From: Pseudomonas sp. SCA2728.1_7
Lineage (GTDB): Bacteria > Pseudomonadota > Gammaproteobacteria > Pseudomonadales > Pseudomonadaceae
NCBI RefSeq assembly: GCF_018138145.1
Contig: NZ_CP073104.1
Span: forward strand, 62,001-126,000
Length of the DNA: 64,000 nt
Direction of reading: 5' to 3'
The notes under the pieces are model-generated. The model had not been told where the DNA came from. It did not search any database and saw nothing but the letters and a program-made list of their open reading frames with translations. Of the stretch, positions 1 through 10,586 are shown piece after piece (the first letter of the stretch is position 1; each line of letters starts with the position of its first letter). Made by a program: the position numbers and the translations under genes.

Positions 1-2
1 TG

Positions 3-722
3 CGCTCGCTGTACGAGCGCTTCCCGGCGGGCGATCCCGATCAGCAAATGGACATCCCCGTCGCGCCGACCTTCAAGCGGCCGAGCTTCGCCGAGCAACT
101 GAAATACGCCAAGGCCACCGGGTTCATCCTGTTGCTGTGCCTGATTGTCGGCGGGCTGACCTACCTCGGTGAGAACCTGCAAACGCTGCGCTGGCTGACC
201 TTCCTCGATTTTCAGGTAGTTGGCGAGTACATCCATTTCACGCCGTTGGCCGACAGTCTGGCGGCGGGGCAGTGGTGGCGACTGGTCACGCCGATGCTGA
301 TCCACTTCGGCATCCTCCACCTGGCCATGAACGGCATGTGGTACTGGGAGCTGGGCCGGCGTATCGAGTCGCGTCAGGGCAGCATCAACCTGATCGGCCT
401 GACGCTGCTGTTCAGCCTCGTTTCCAACTACGCACAGTTTGTCTGGAGCGGTGCGACCTTGTTTGGCGGTCTGTCCGGCGTACTTTACGGTTTGCTCGGG
501 CATTGCTGGATTTTCCAGCTGCTGGCGCCGAACCCGGCCTATCGCCTGCCGCGCGGCGTGCTGGTGATGATGCTGGTATGGTTGCTGGTGTGCATGTCCG
601 GGCTGATCTCGATGATCGGTTTCGGCGAAATCGCCAACGCCGCCCATGTCGGCGGGTTACTCATCGGATGCTTCACCGGTTTGTTGGGTGGTTTGTATAA
701 CCGCCGTAAACTGGCCGTCTGA
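3..722 (+). CDS. Rhomboid family intramembrane serine protease (5' end outside window)
   Basis: The frame is open from base 3 with no stop, so the gene starts left of the window; the first internal ATG (48) is probably not the start because the residues before it (RSLYERFPAGDPDQQ) read as coding. About six hydrophobic segments follow. The rhomboid signatures are visible: an HFGILHLAMN segment, the GLSG motif holding the nucleophilic Ser, and the AHVGG motif holding the catalytic His in a late helix. Rhomboids cleave membrane-spanning substrates within the bilayer of the inner membrane. The residues before base 48 belong to a cytoplasmic N-terminal region whose full length cannot be seen. The next gene starts 34 bp downstream on the same strand. 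Family assignment is firm; the substrate is unknown. Confidence 0.87.
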   Translation, partial: RSLYERFPAGDPDQQMDIPVAPTFKRPSFAEQLKYAKATGFILLLCLIVGGLTYLGENLQTLRWLTFLDFQVVGEYIHFTPLADSLAAGQWWRLVTPMLIHFGILHLAMNGMWYWELGRRIESRQGSINLIGLTLLFSLVSNYAQFVWSGATLFGGLSGVLYGLLGHCWIFQLLAPNPAYRLPRGVLVMMLVWLLVCMSGLISMIGFGEIANAAHVGGLLIGCFTGLLGGLYNRRKLAV

Positions 723-756
723 AATTTTTCTGTAGATTAAGAGCACGGAGACCCTG

Positions 757-1017
757 ATGTCCTCTTTTAACGACATGATCAACAACATTACCCCGGAGAT
801 CTACGAGAGTCTGAAACTGGCCGTGGAAATCGGCAAATGGTCGGACGGTGGCAAGCTCACCGCCGAACAGCGCGAACTGTCGCTGCAGGCGATGATCGCC
901 TGGGAAATCCAGAACCTGCCTGAAGACCAGCGCACCGGTTACATGGGCCCGCAGGAATGTGCATCGAAGTCGATCGAAGTGCCGAACATCCTGTTCAAGT
1001 CGGATGCTATCCATTGA
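757..1017 (+). CDS. YeaC-like small protein (DUF1315 family)
   Basis: This is an 86-residue soluble, acidic protein with no signal peptide or membrane segment. The opening (SFNDMINNITPEIYESLK), the central AVEIGKWSDGGKLT block and the WEI-LPEDQRTGYM segment are typical of the DUF1315/YeaC family. The function is unknown. A GGAG ribosome-binding site sits about 7 bases before the ATG. Its stop codon overlaps the proposed TTG start of the DUF2797 gene (TTGA), suggesting translational coupling. Confidence 0.85.
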   Translation: MSSFNDMINNITPEIYESLKLAVEIGKWSDGGKLTAEQRELSLQAMIAWEIQNLPEDQRTGYMGPQECASKSIEVPNILFKSDAIH

Positions 1018-1844
1018 TCGAGATTGGCCGCGGTGCAATCAGCAAAATGTCGGCGCGCCTGGACGGGCCGAACGTGCAATACGCGTTTCGTCTGGATGAC
1101 GTCGAGGTGCCGGTCAACCCGTTGATCGGCACCACGGTGCGTCTGGAGTACCTGGGGGCGATCCACTGCACCCATTGCGGGCGCAAGACCAAAACCAGTT
1201 TCAGTCAGGGTTACTGCTATCCGTGCATGACCAAACTGGCGCAGTGCGACCTGTGCATCATGAGCCCGGAGCGCTGCCACTATGACGCCGGCACCTGTCG
1301 CGATCCTGCGTGGGGCGAGCAGTTCTGCATGACCGATCATGTGGTTTACCTGTCCAACTCGTCTGGCATCAAGGTTGGCATCACCCGTGCAACGCAACTG
1401 CCGACCCGCTGGATCGATCAGGGCGCGTGTCAGGCCTTGCCGATCATGCGCGTGTCGACGCGGCAGCAGTCGGGCTTCGTTGAAGATTTGTTCCGCAGCC
1501 AAGTGGCCGACAAAACCAACTGGCGTGCATTGCTCAAGGGCGATGCGGTGGCGGTGGATCTGGCGCAGGTGCGTGACCAGTTATTTGAAAGCTGCGCCGA
1601 AGGCCTGCAAGGTTTGCAGGAGCGATTCGGCCTACAGGCAATTCAGACCATTGCCGATGTCGAACCGCTGGAAATCCGCTATCCGGTCGAGCAATACCCG
1701 GCCAAAATCGTCAGCTTCAACCTGGACAAGAACCCGATTGCCGAAGGCACGTTGTTGGGCATCAAAGGCCAGTACCTGATCTTCGATACCGGCGTGATCA
1801 ATATTCGCAAGTACACGGCTTATCAGCTCGCCGTGCATCAATAA
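1014..1844 (+). CDS. DUF2797 family cysteine-rich protein
   Basis: The 276-residue product (from TTG 1014) has a Cys-rich N-terminal third: CTHC, a later CYPC, CDLC, and further Cys residues up to about residue 105, a likely zinc-binding fold. Then comes a region with VYLSNSSGIKVGITR, which resembles a GIY-YIG-like core (inference). An ATG at 957 is in frame but would overlap yeaC by 61 bases. I prefer the TTG at 1014, because it overlaps the yeaC stop by three bases and leaves the characteristic IEIGRGAISKM opening intact. ATG 1047 is a third option. The gene ends 10 bp before pepN, so yeaC, this gene and pepN may be one operon. Molecular function is unknown. Confidence 0.8.
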   Translation: MIEIGRGAISKMSARLDGPNVQYAFRLDDVEVPVNPLIGTTVRLEYLGAIHCTHCGRKTKTSFSQGYCYPCMTKLAQCDLCIMSPERCHYDAGTCRDPAWGEQFCMTDHVVYLSNSSGIKVGITRATQLPTRWIDQGACQALPIMRVSTRQQSGFVEDLFRSQVADKTNWRALLKGDAVAVDLAQVRDQLFESCAEGLQGLQERFGLQAIQTIADVEPLEIRYPVEQYPAKIVSFNLDKNPIAEGTLLGIKGQYLIFDTGVINIRKYTAYQLAVHQ

Positions 1845-1854
1845 GGACTCCAGC

Positions 1855-4512
1855 ATGCGCACCGAACAACCGAAGATGATTTACCTGAAGGACTATCAGG
1901 CGCCCGAGTACCTGATCGACGAAACACACCTGACCTTCGAGTTGTTCGAGGATCACAGCCTGGTGCACGCGCAGTTGGTGATGCGCCGCAACCCGGCGCG
2001 TGGCCCGGGCCTGCCGCCGCTGGTGCTCGATGGCCAGCAGCTGGAATTGCTCTCGGTGACACTGGCCGATCAAGAACTGTCTGACGGCGATTACCAGGTC
2101 ACCGAAAACCATCTGACTCTGCAGCCGACCAGCGAAACCTTCACCGTCGACACCAGCGTCAAGATCCACCCGGAAACCAATACCGCACTGGAAGGCCTGT
2201 ACAAATCCGGCACGATGTTCTGCACCCAGTGCGAGGCCGAAGGTTTTCGCAAGATCACCTATTACCTCGACCGCCCGGACGTGATGAGCAAGTTCACCAC
2301 CACCGTGGTCGCCGAGCAGCACAGCTATCCGGTATTGCTCTCCAACGGTAACCCGATTGCCTCGGGCCCGGGCGAAGACGGCCGGCACTGGGCAACCTGG
2401 GAAGACCCGTTCATGAAACCGGCGTACCTGTTTGCGCTGGTGGCCGGTGACTTGTGGTGCGTCGAAGACACCTTCACCACCATGACCGAGCGCAACGTTG
2501 CGCTGCGCATTTACGTCGAGCCGGAAAACATCGACAAGTGCCAGCACGCGATGAACAGCCTGAAGAAGTCGATGCGCTGGGACGAAGAGGTTTACGGTCG
2601 CGAGTACGATCTGGATATCTTCATGATCGTCGCCGTGAATGACTTCAACATGGGCGCGATGGAGAACAAGGGCCTCAACATCTTCAACTCCAGCGCCGTA
2701 CTGGCCCGCGCCGAAACCGCGACCGACGCCGCGCATCAGCGCGTTGAAGCGATTGTCGCTCACGAATACTTCCACAACTGGTCGGGCAACCGCGTGACCT
2801 GCCGCGACTGGTTCCAGCTGTCGCTGAAGGAAGGTTTCACCGTGTTCCGTGATTCCGGCTTCTCCGCCGACATGAATTCGGCTACGGTCAAGCGCATTCA
2901 GGACGTGGCTTATCTGCGCACCCACCAGTTCGCCGAAGATGCCGGCCCGATGGCTCACGCCGTGCGCCCGGACAGCTTCATCGAGATTTCCAACTTCTAC
3001 ACCCTGACCGTGTACGAGAAGGGTTCGGAAGTGGTTGGCATGATCCACACCTTGCTCGGCGCCGAAGGCTTCCGAAAGGGCAGCGATCTGTACTTCGAGC
3101 GCCACGATGGTCAGGCAGTCACCTGCGACGATTTCATCAAGGCCATGGAAGATGCCAACGGCGTCGACCTGAGCCAGTTCAAGCGCTGGTACAGCCAGGC
3201 CGGCACACCGCGTCTGGCGGTGAGCGAGTCTTACGACGCCGCTGCGAAAACCTACAGCCTGACCTTCCGCCAGAGCTGCCCGGAAACCCCGGATAAAGTT
3301 GAAAAGCTGCCGTTCGTGATTCCAGTCGAACTCGGCCTGCTCGACAGCAAGGGCAACGAGGTTGCCTTGCGTCTGAGCGGTGAAGCGTCGGCGCAAGGCA
3401 CCACTCGGGTGATCTCGGTGACCGAGGCCGAGCAGACCTTCACTTTCGTTGACATCGCTGAACAGCCGCTGCCATCGCTGCTGCGCGGCTTCTCGGCGCC
3501 TGTGAAACTGAGCTTCCCGTACAACCGCGATCAACTGATGTTCCTGATGCAGCACGACAGCGACGGCTTCAACCGCTGGGATGCCGGTCAGCAACTGTCG
3601 GTACAGGTGCTGCAAGAGCTGATTGGTCAGCAGCAGAAGGGCGAGAGCCTCAAGCTTGATCCGCGTCTGGTCTCGGCGTTGCGCACGGTGCTGTCGGACG
3701 AATCGCTGGATCAAGCGATGGTCGCCGAGATGCTGTCGTTGCCGGGTGAGGCGTACCTCACTGAAATCAGCGAAGTGGCGGATGTCGATGCGATCCATAT
3801 CGCCCGTGAGTTCGCTCGTCAGCAGTTGGCGGAAGGTCTGTTCGAAGCGCTGTGGCTGCGTTATCAGGCCAACCGTGACCTGTCGAAGAAAACCCCGTAT
3901 GTGGCCGAAGCCGAGCATTTCGCCCGTCGCGCGCTGCAGAACATTGCTCTGTCGTATCTGATGCTCAGCGGCAAACCGGAAGTACTGGCGGCGGCGCTGG
4001 AGCAATTCGAAAGCGCCGACAACATGACCGAGCGCTTGACGGCGCTGGCGGTGTTGGTCAACTCGCCGTTCGAAGAGCAGAAAGCCTTGGCGCTGGCCAG
4101 TTTCGCCGAGCAATTCAAGGACAATCCTCTGGTCATGGATCAGTGGTTCAGCGTACAGGCCGGCAGTACTTTGCCAGGCGGTCTGGAGCGCGTGAAAGCG
4201 TTGATGCAGCACCCGGCGTTCAACATCAAGAACCCGAACAAGGTGCGTGCACTGGTCGGTGCGTTTGCCGGGCAGAACCTGATCAACTTCCACGCGGCGG
4301 ACGGTTCCGGTTATCGCTTCCTCGCGGATCTGGTGATCGAGCTGAACGGCTTCAACCCACAGATCGCTTCGCGCCAACTGGCGCCACTGACCCGCTGGCG
4401 CAAATATGACGCTGCACGTCAGGCCTTGATGAAGGGCGAGCTGGAGCGGATTCGGGCGTCGGGGCAGTTGTCGAGTGATGTGTATGAAGTGGTGAGCAAA
4501 AGCCTGGCTTGA
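1855..4512 (+). CDS. pepN: Aminopeptidase N (M1 family zinc metallopeptidase)
   Basis: This 885-residue protein has the full length of the bacterial PepN type. It removes N-terminal residues from peptides in the cytoplasm, a late step of protein turnover. The exopeptidase motif GAMEN is at residues 267-271. The zinc site is HEYFHNW at 303-309 (ligands His303 and His307, catalytic Glu304), with the third ligand Glu326 in LKEGFTVFRD. The C-terminal half is the helical domain typical of the family (DUF3458/ARM-like). It follows the DUF2797 gene by 10 bp. No truncation or frameshift is seen. Two dispersed repeats start 36 bp after the stop. Confidence 0.97.
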   Translation: MRTEQPKMIYLKDYQAPEYLIDETHLTFELFEDHSLVHAQLVMRRNPARGPGLPPLVLDGQQLELLSVTLADQELSDGDYQVTENHLTLQPTSETFTVDTSVKIHPETNTALEGLYKSGTMFCTQCEAEGFRKITYYLDRPDVMSKFTTTVVAEQHSYPVLLSNGNPIASGPGEDGRHWATWEDPFMKPAYLFALVAGDLWCVEDTFTTMTERNVALRIYVEPENIDKCQHAMNSLKKSMRWDEEVYGREYDLDIFMIVAVNDFNMGAMENKGLNIFNSSAVLARAETATDAAHQRVEAIVAHEYFHNWSGNRVTCRDWFQLSLKEGFTVFRDSGFSADMNSATVKRIQDVAYLRTHQFAEDAGPMAHAVRPDSFIEISNFYTLTVYEKGSEVVGMIHTLLGAEGFRKGSDLYFERHDGQAVTCDDFIKAMEDANGVDLSQFKRWYSQAGTPRLAVSESYDAAAKTYSLTFRQSCPETPDKVEKLPFVIPVELGLLDSKGNEVALRLSGEASAQGTTRVISVTEAEQTFTFVDIAEQPLPSLLRGFSAPVKLSFPYNRDQLMFLMQHDSDGFNRWDAGQQLSVQVLQELIGQQQKGESLKLDPRLVSALRTVLSDESLDQAMVAEMLSLPGEAYLTEISEVADVDAIHIAREFARQQLAEGLFEALWLRYQANRDLSKKTPYVAEAEHFARRALQNIALSYLMLSGKPEVLAAALEQFESADNMTERLTALAVLVNSPFEEQKALALASFAEQFKDNPLVMDQWFSVQAGSTLPGGLERVKALMQHPAFNIKNPNKVRALVGAFAGQNLINFHAADGSGYRFLADLVIELNGFNPQIASRQLAPLTRWRKYDAARQALMKGELERIRASGQLSSDVYEVVSKSLA

Positions 4513-4548
4513 TGGTGTATTGGAGTCGGTGTTCCAGCTGTGGACCGG

Positions 4549-4659
4549 CCCTCACCCTAACCCTCTCCCAGTGGGAGAGGGGACTGACCGAGGTGAATGT
4601 TCGATTTACACCGACCTGAAAGTCCGGAGTCGAACTCTGATTCTGAAACAGATCAAAAG
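4549..4659. repeat. Dispersed GC-rich repeat, copy 1 (right end missing)
   Basis: The element opens with a hairpin-forming end (CCCTCACCC, then AACCCTCTCCC, then GGGAGAGGGG) and a spacer containing ACTGACCGAGGTG and ACACCGACCTGAAAGTCCGGAGTCGAACT. It breaks off before the right-hand palindrome and is followed directly by a second copy that repeats the first ~100 bp almost base for base. Confidence 0.8.
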
Positions 4660-4822
4660 CCCCTCACCCTAACCCTCTCCCAGTGGGAGAGGGGACTGAC
4701 CGAGGTGGATGTTCGAGTTACACCGACCTGAAAGTCCGGAGTCGAGCTCAGATTTTGAACGGCACGAAGATCGGCTCCCTTTCCCCCTCGCCCCCCTGGG
4801 GGAGAGGGCTGGGGTGAGGGGG
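4660..4822. repeat. Dispersed GC-rich repeat, copy 2 (full length)
   Basis: This full copy of about 163 bp has the same left end as copy 1, then a right end with GATCGGCTCCC and a CCCCTCGCCCC...GGGGGAGAGGG hairpin closing in GGGGTGAGGGGG. The outer ends are imperfect inverted repeats of each other. Related copies lie at 59019-59178 and 60044-60248. Here it fills the gap between the convergent pepN and katG. Confidence 0.82.
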
Positions 4823-4861
4823 TAAGATGTAAGCCTCACCACAAAGCCCAAGCCATATACA

Positions 4862-4894
4862 TAAAAAACGCCGCATTAATAATGCGGCGTTTTT
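4862..4894. terminator. Bidirectional Rho-independent terminator (pepN/katG)
   Basis: A perfect 10-bp stem (ACGCCGCATT at 4868-4877, AATGCGGCGT at 4881-4890) closes a 3-base loop. A-rich sequence lies on the left and T-rich on the right, so it can terminate both convergent transcripts. Confidence 0.9.
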
Positions 4895-4906
4895 ATCTAC
4901 CGAAAA

Positions 4907-7258
<2,352 letters not shown>

Positions 7259-7260
7259 CT

Positions 7261-7309
7261 AATAGGCCGACTATTGGGTGCTGATAGGTAAAGTCTTTCA
7301 GAATCCTAT
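7261..7309 (-). promoter_or_regulatory. Candidate OxyR-type region upstream of katG
   Basis: Several ATAG/CTAT half-sites cluster 85-135 bp upstream of the katG start: ATAG and CTAT at 7262-7274, ATAG at 7284-7287 and CTAT at 7306-7309. OxyR sites are built from such half-sites, but the spacing here is not the canonical ~11 bp register. The call rests mainly on katG being a known OxyR target in pseudomonads. Confidence 0.25.
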
Positions 7310-7350
7310 GGTCTTAATAACCAGTTTTTTATTCCCTAATACTCAAAAAG

Positions 7351-7368
7351 ACTGTCATTTATGACAGT
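7351..7368. promoter_or_regulatory. Perfect 18-bp palindromic operator candidate
   Basis: ACTGTCAT, a TT spacer and ATGACAGT form a perfect palindrome in AT-rich sequence between katG and the divergent small gene at 7456. Symmetry and length fit a dimeric helix-turn-helix repressor site. The regulator is not identifiable from the window. Confidence 0.4.
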
Positions 7369-7455
7369 TGTTGTCGCCTCGGAGTTGGCTTAAGTTGAGG
7401 TTGCAAGATTAATTGTATCTTGCTTTAAATTCGAATATTGGAAGGGTGGTGAGTT

Positions 7456-7842
7456 ATGCATACAATTAATGATTTGAGGATTGATGGGGATCTACATGGG
7501 GACTTTGAAGCTTTCGTTGATGGAAAAATGTTTTACTCTGACGCTGGCTATTATAAAGAGTGGCCAGGACACTTTTTTATTGGCGGGACAAGTAACGAGA
7601 ACTTCGTGATTTTTTCGGTCCCAACCTCTTTAGTTGGTGATGGTCCTCATGATGTGGAACTTTACGATTCACCTGGAATGGTAAAATGGGAAGTAGGCAT
7701 CAATAGTGAAAGAAGCGACGTAAAAGCTGGTTCGACGACCGTTACATTTGCAAATGATCGAAATAATGCGAAAGGAACGTTTGATTTTGTTTTGGAGAAC
7801 GGTAAGAAAGTTACAGGAGCTTATCTTCTGTTTATGCGCTGA
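7456..7842 (+). CDS. Hypothetical 128-residue protein, AT-rich
   Basis: I do not recognise this family. The product is small, soluble and apparently beta-rich, with many Gly, Asp, Phe and Tyr residues, no Cys, no signal peptide and no membrane segment. It resembles single-domain beta-sandwich proteins in composition only. The codon use is markedly AT-richer than its neighbours (AAA, GAT, TTT and ATT are frequent), which suggests recent acquisition. A GGTGAG ribosome-binding site precedes the ATG. A strong terminator follows within 10 bp, so it is a monocistronic unit, preceded by an 18-bp palindrome about 90 bp upstream. Confidence 0.7.
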   Translation: MHTINDLRIDGDLHGDFEAFVDGKMFYSDAGYYKEWPGHFFIGGTSNENFVIFSVPTSLVGDGPHDVELYDSPGMVKWEVGINSERSDVKAGSTTVTFANDRNNAKGTFDFVLENGKKVTGAYLLFMR

Positions 7843-7848
7843 GGTGCT

Positions 7849-7875
7849 GCGGGGCCTAAAAGCCCCGCTTTTTTT
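7849..7875 (+). terminator. Rho-independent terminator of the AT-rich gene
   Basis: GCGGGGC (7849-7855) pairs with GCCCCGC (7862-7868) around a CTAAAA loop and is followed by seven T residues. Confidence 0.92.
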
Positions 7876-7956
7876 AAGGTGTGGGTTGAATGTATGTGAA
7901 CGTGGGAGCGTTCTTGATTATTTCATGTAGGGTTTCAGTTTAATCTTTCCCATCTA

Positions 7957-10188
7957 TCAGCTGGACTGTGCAGCGTCATCCTCAGGCATCTCATCCAATA
8001 TATCATCCTGCCCCGGCAACTCAGTAATCACACTGAAATCCGTCACTTCAACCGCACCCAATCCATACCCCAGCAAATGGAAAGAAAACGCTTTGCGCTC
8101 TTGCGGGTTGTCGAAGCTGAAGTTCATTTCCAGTGGCTGCTCGGCAGTTGCGACCATCTCTTGCGGCAGACCGATCTGCACGTCCTGTTCAAACTCCTTG
8201 GCCTTGAGCTGAATGTACGCCGCCTGCTGCGGATCGACTGAACGGACGGTCAGTCGCACGCGGGTGTGCGAGCCTTTGGGCATTTCCAGGTACTGCGCGC
8301 CGATCAGATTGTCGGCCCAGTCATCCTTGATCTGCGCTTGCAGCGGGATGACGTTGGTGCTGCCGAACTGATAGCGATGATTGAGCGGTGTACGCAGCAG
8401 CGACAGATCGAGGGCATTGGCGCGAGCAGCGATCTGCCGGGCCGGGTGGCCGCTGTAGTTGCCTTTATAGGTGGCGCTTTCGGCGATGAAGCCGGCGCTT
8501 TCGTAATAGCGGCAGCGACGCGGCATGTCGCACTCGGAGAAGATCCCCTGACCGTTGTGATAACGCAGCTTGCCGTTGGTGAACGACATGATTTCGCGGC
8601 CGCTGTCATAGTCGCGAAACAGCGAACGACCGCTTAGCGCGGAAGGCACCGGCAAGTCGAAATAGTCGAGGATCGAGGTGCTCAGATCGACGTGGCCATA
8701 CACGCCTTTGTTCAGTCGTGGCAGTTGTTCTTGTTCCGGCGCCAGGGTCAGATTGAAGCCCCACGACGAGGCCAGTCGTACGCCATCGATACCGTGGGAT
8801 TCGTCGGAAGTGATCACCACCAGCGTGTCTTTCAGAACGCCTTGGCGTTCGAGGCCGCTGAGGAACTGCTCCAGCGCATCGTCGAGATAACCGACGGCGG
8901 CTTGTTTCGGCGTTTCGTAGCGCTCCAGGTATTCCTCGGGCGCGGAGTAGGGCTGATGGGTGCCGACGGTCAGCAATGTCAGCATCCAAGGCTTTTTCTG
9001 CTTTTTCAGTTGGCCGACATAATCCAGCGCGCCTTCGAAAAACGCCTTGTCATCCTTGCCCCACGGGAATTCCAGATAGTTGCTGTTGCTGAACCATTCC
9101 AGACCATGAGTCGCATCGAAACCGATGTGCGGCATGATCTTGTCTTTGGCCATGAAGCGCAGCCCGGCACCTTGCAGATAGTGCGTGCTGAAGCCGTGTT
9201 CCCGCAGTTGCGCCGGCAGGCAGGCCTGATTGCGCTCGTTGAGGGTGAGCATTTCCACGCCTTTGGGCGTGCCGTTGTTGAGTTTGTCGTAATCGCCGCA
9301 GAGCATCGCGTACAGACCGCGAATGGTCTGGTGCGTGTGCAGCACGTAATCCGGAGTGTTCATGCCGCGCTCGGCCCAGCGGCTGAGGTTGGGCATCAGG
9401 TCTTCCTGATAATGGCTGCCGATCGCCTCGCGGTTGGCGCGAATGTAGGCACCGGGAATGCCTTCCAGGGCGATGATCAGCACGTTGCGCGCTTGCCCCG
9501 GGGCGGCCAGCAGTTTCTGCCCGTTGAGGTCGACGTCGGTGAGCCCGGCCATGGCCGGCGCGGGTTCCTCGATATCACCGTCCAGCCATTCCTCGCCCCG
9601 AATCTGCAGATCGGCGACCTCGGTGGCCAGCAACTGGTGCGGCAGGTTGTACTGGCGCCACGGATCCGCTTCGCTCGGCCACAGGTTCTGCGCGCCCCAG
9701 TGCGCGGCGAACAACACCAGCGGTGCGCTCCACACCGCGCGGGGCAGGGGCGGACGCGGCATGCCACGGCCGGCAAACCGGGTCAGTAGCCAGAACAGCA
9801 GGGCCAATAGCAAAGCGATGCCCAGCGCAGGGTGGGCCAACCCGCCACCGGTGGAGTTCTCGACGAACTGCGGATCGATCAGATAATGAATATCGGAAGG
9901 CGTCGGCAGACGACCGACGGCGCTGACCAGTTCAGCGGTCGCCACCGCCAGCAATCCCCAGAACAGCAACACCGGCAGGGCCAGCCACCACGCCCGGCGA
10001 TGCAGCAACACCACCAACAAGCTGCCAATGGCCAGATCCGACAAATAGCCCAATGGAGCCGACCAGCCGAGGGCCGCACGCAGGCACACCGGCACCACCA
10101 GCACGAGAAAGATCAACGAAAAGAGGCGGGCATACGGCTGCCGCAACCGGTTAAAAAGAGCGCTCACAAAAAAAGACCTTCCAGCCAT
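7957..10188 (-). CDS. LTA synthase family sulfatase-like membrane protein
   Basis: The 743-residue product starts with four to five hydrophobic segments within about the first 180 residues, followed by a large alkaline-phosphatase-fold domain facing the periplasm. Family hallmarks are NVLIIALEGIPGAY (metal-binding Glu), HTHQTIRGLYAMLCGDY (likely nucleophilic Thr), LLTVGTHQPY and VITSDESHGID (metal ligands). A C-terminal beta-rich extension of about 150 residues follows the catalytic domain. Such enzymes transfer phosphoglycerol or phosphoethanolamine to envelope glycans, as LtaS and MdoB/OpgB do. In a Gram-negative, modification of periplasmic glucans or lipopolysaccharide is the likely role, but the substrate is not established. 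It stands alone, divergent from the solute-binding protein gene. Confidence 0.82.
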   Translation of the reverse strand: MAGRSFFVSALFNRLRQPYARLFSLIFLVLVVPVCLRAALGWSAPLGYLSDLAIGSLLVVLLHRRAWWLALPVLLFWGLLAVATAELVSAVGRLPTPSDIHYLIDPQFVENSTGGGLAHPALGIALLLALLFWLLTRFAGRGMPRPPLPRAVWSAPLVLFAAHWGAQNLWPSEADPWRQYNLPHQLLATEVADLQIRGEEWLDGDIEEPAPAMAGLTDVDLNGQKLLAAPGQARNVLIIALEGIPGAYIRANREAIGSHYQEDLMPNLSRWAERGMNTPDYVLHTHQTIRGLYAMLCGDYDKLNNGTPKGVEMLTLNERNQACLPAQLREHGFSTHYLQGAGLRFMAKDKIMPHIGFDATHGLEWFSNSNYLEFPWGKDDKAFFEGALDYVGQLKKQKKPWMLTLLTVGTHQPYSAPEEYLERYETPKQAAVGYLDDALEQFLSGLERQGVLKDTLVVITSDESHGIDGVRLASSWGFNLTLAPEQEQLPRLNKGVYGHVDLSTSILDYFDLPVPSALSGRSLFRDYDSGREIMSFTNGKLRYHNGQGIFSECDMPRRCRYYESAGFIAESATYKGNYSGHPARQIAARANALDLSLLRTPLNHRYQFGSTNVIPLQAQIKDDWADNLIGAQYLEMPKGSHTRVRLTVRSVDPQQAAYIQLKAKEFEQDVQIGLPQEMVATAEQPLEMNFSFDNPQERKAFSFHLLGYGLGAVEVTDFSVITELPGQDDILDEMPEDDAAQSS

Positions 10189-10586
10189 TAAATCGTCATA
10201 AAAGTGTGCGCGATGATACCAAGGGTGAGCTGTCTGATCGCCCTTTTAAACGCTCGGGTGATGCGTTGGTGCGCGGGCTTTCGAAGGTGATGGCGCGTCT
10301 GCAGCCCTGACCGGCCCTCGGGTCACACGGCAATCGGCGATATTGAGGCTGGTAGATTTATTGTTTCAGGCTGTTTAACCCTTCGAGCCGCCACCGAATT
10401 CCAATGTAGGAACTGCGGCACGCTGCGATCTTTTGATCTTGTTATCGGAACCCGGAATCAAAAGCTCTCATCCTCATTCCGCTCAACAACCCGTGCTATC
10501 GATATGCGATAAAGATATTTAATTTATGTTTTTTATATCTATAAAGTCAGGCCTTTCAGCAAACCACCCCATGCTGCGAGGTTGTC
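10189..10586. promoter_or_regulatory. Divergent intergenic region with AT-rich promoter
   Basis: No gene was found in these 398 bp. The right part (about 10500-10550) is strikingly AT-rich (GATATGCGATAAAG, then ATATTTAATTTATG and TTTTTTATATCTATAAAG). This resembles promoters of sulfur-starvation transport genes in pseudomonads, but I cannot assign a CysB or other site from sequence alone. Confidence 0.35.

Noticed and set aside
957..1013. ATG 957 as start of the DUF2797 gene
   Set aside because: It lies deep in the yeaC gene in another frame. The TTG at 1014 gives a coupled start and the expected IEIGRG N-terminus.
1798..4377. 859-codon antisense open frame opposite pepN
   Set aside because: High-GC shadow frame. 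Its translation is rich in Arg, His and Gln without recognisable domains, while the sense strand encodes a complete aminopeptidase.
4549..4822. CRISPR-like tandem repeats after pepN
   Set aside because: There are only two long copies, with no regular 25-40 bp repeats and unique spacers, and no cas genes nearby.
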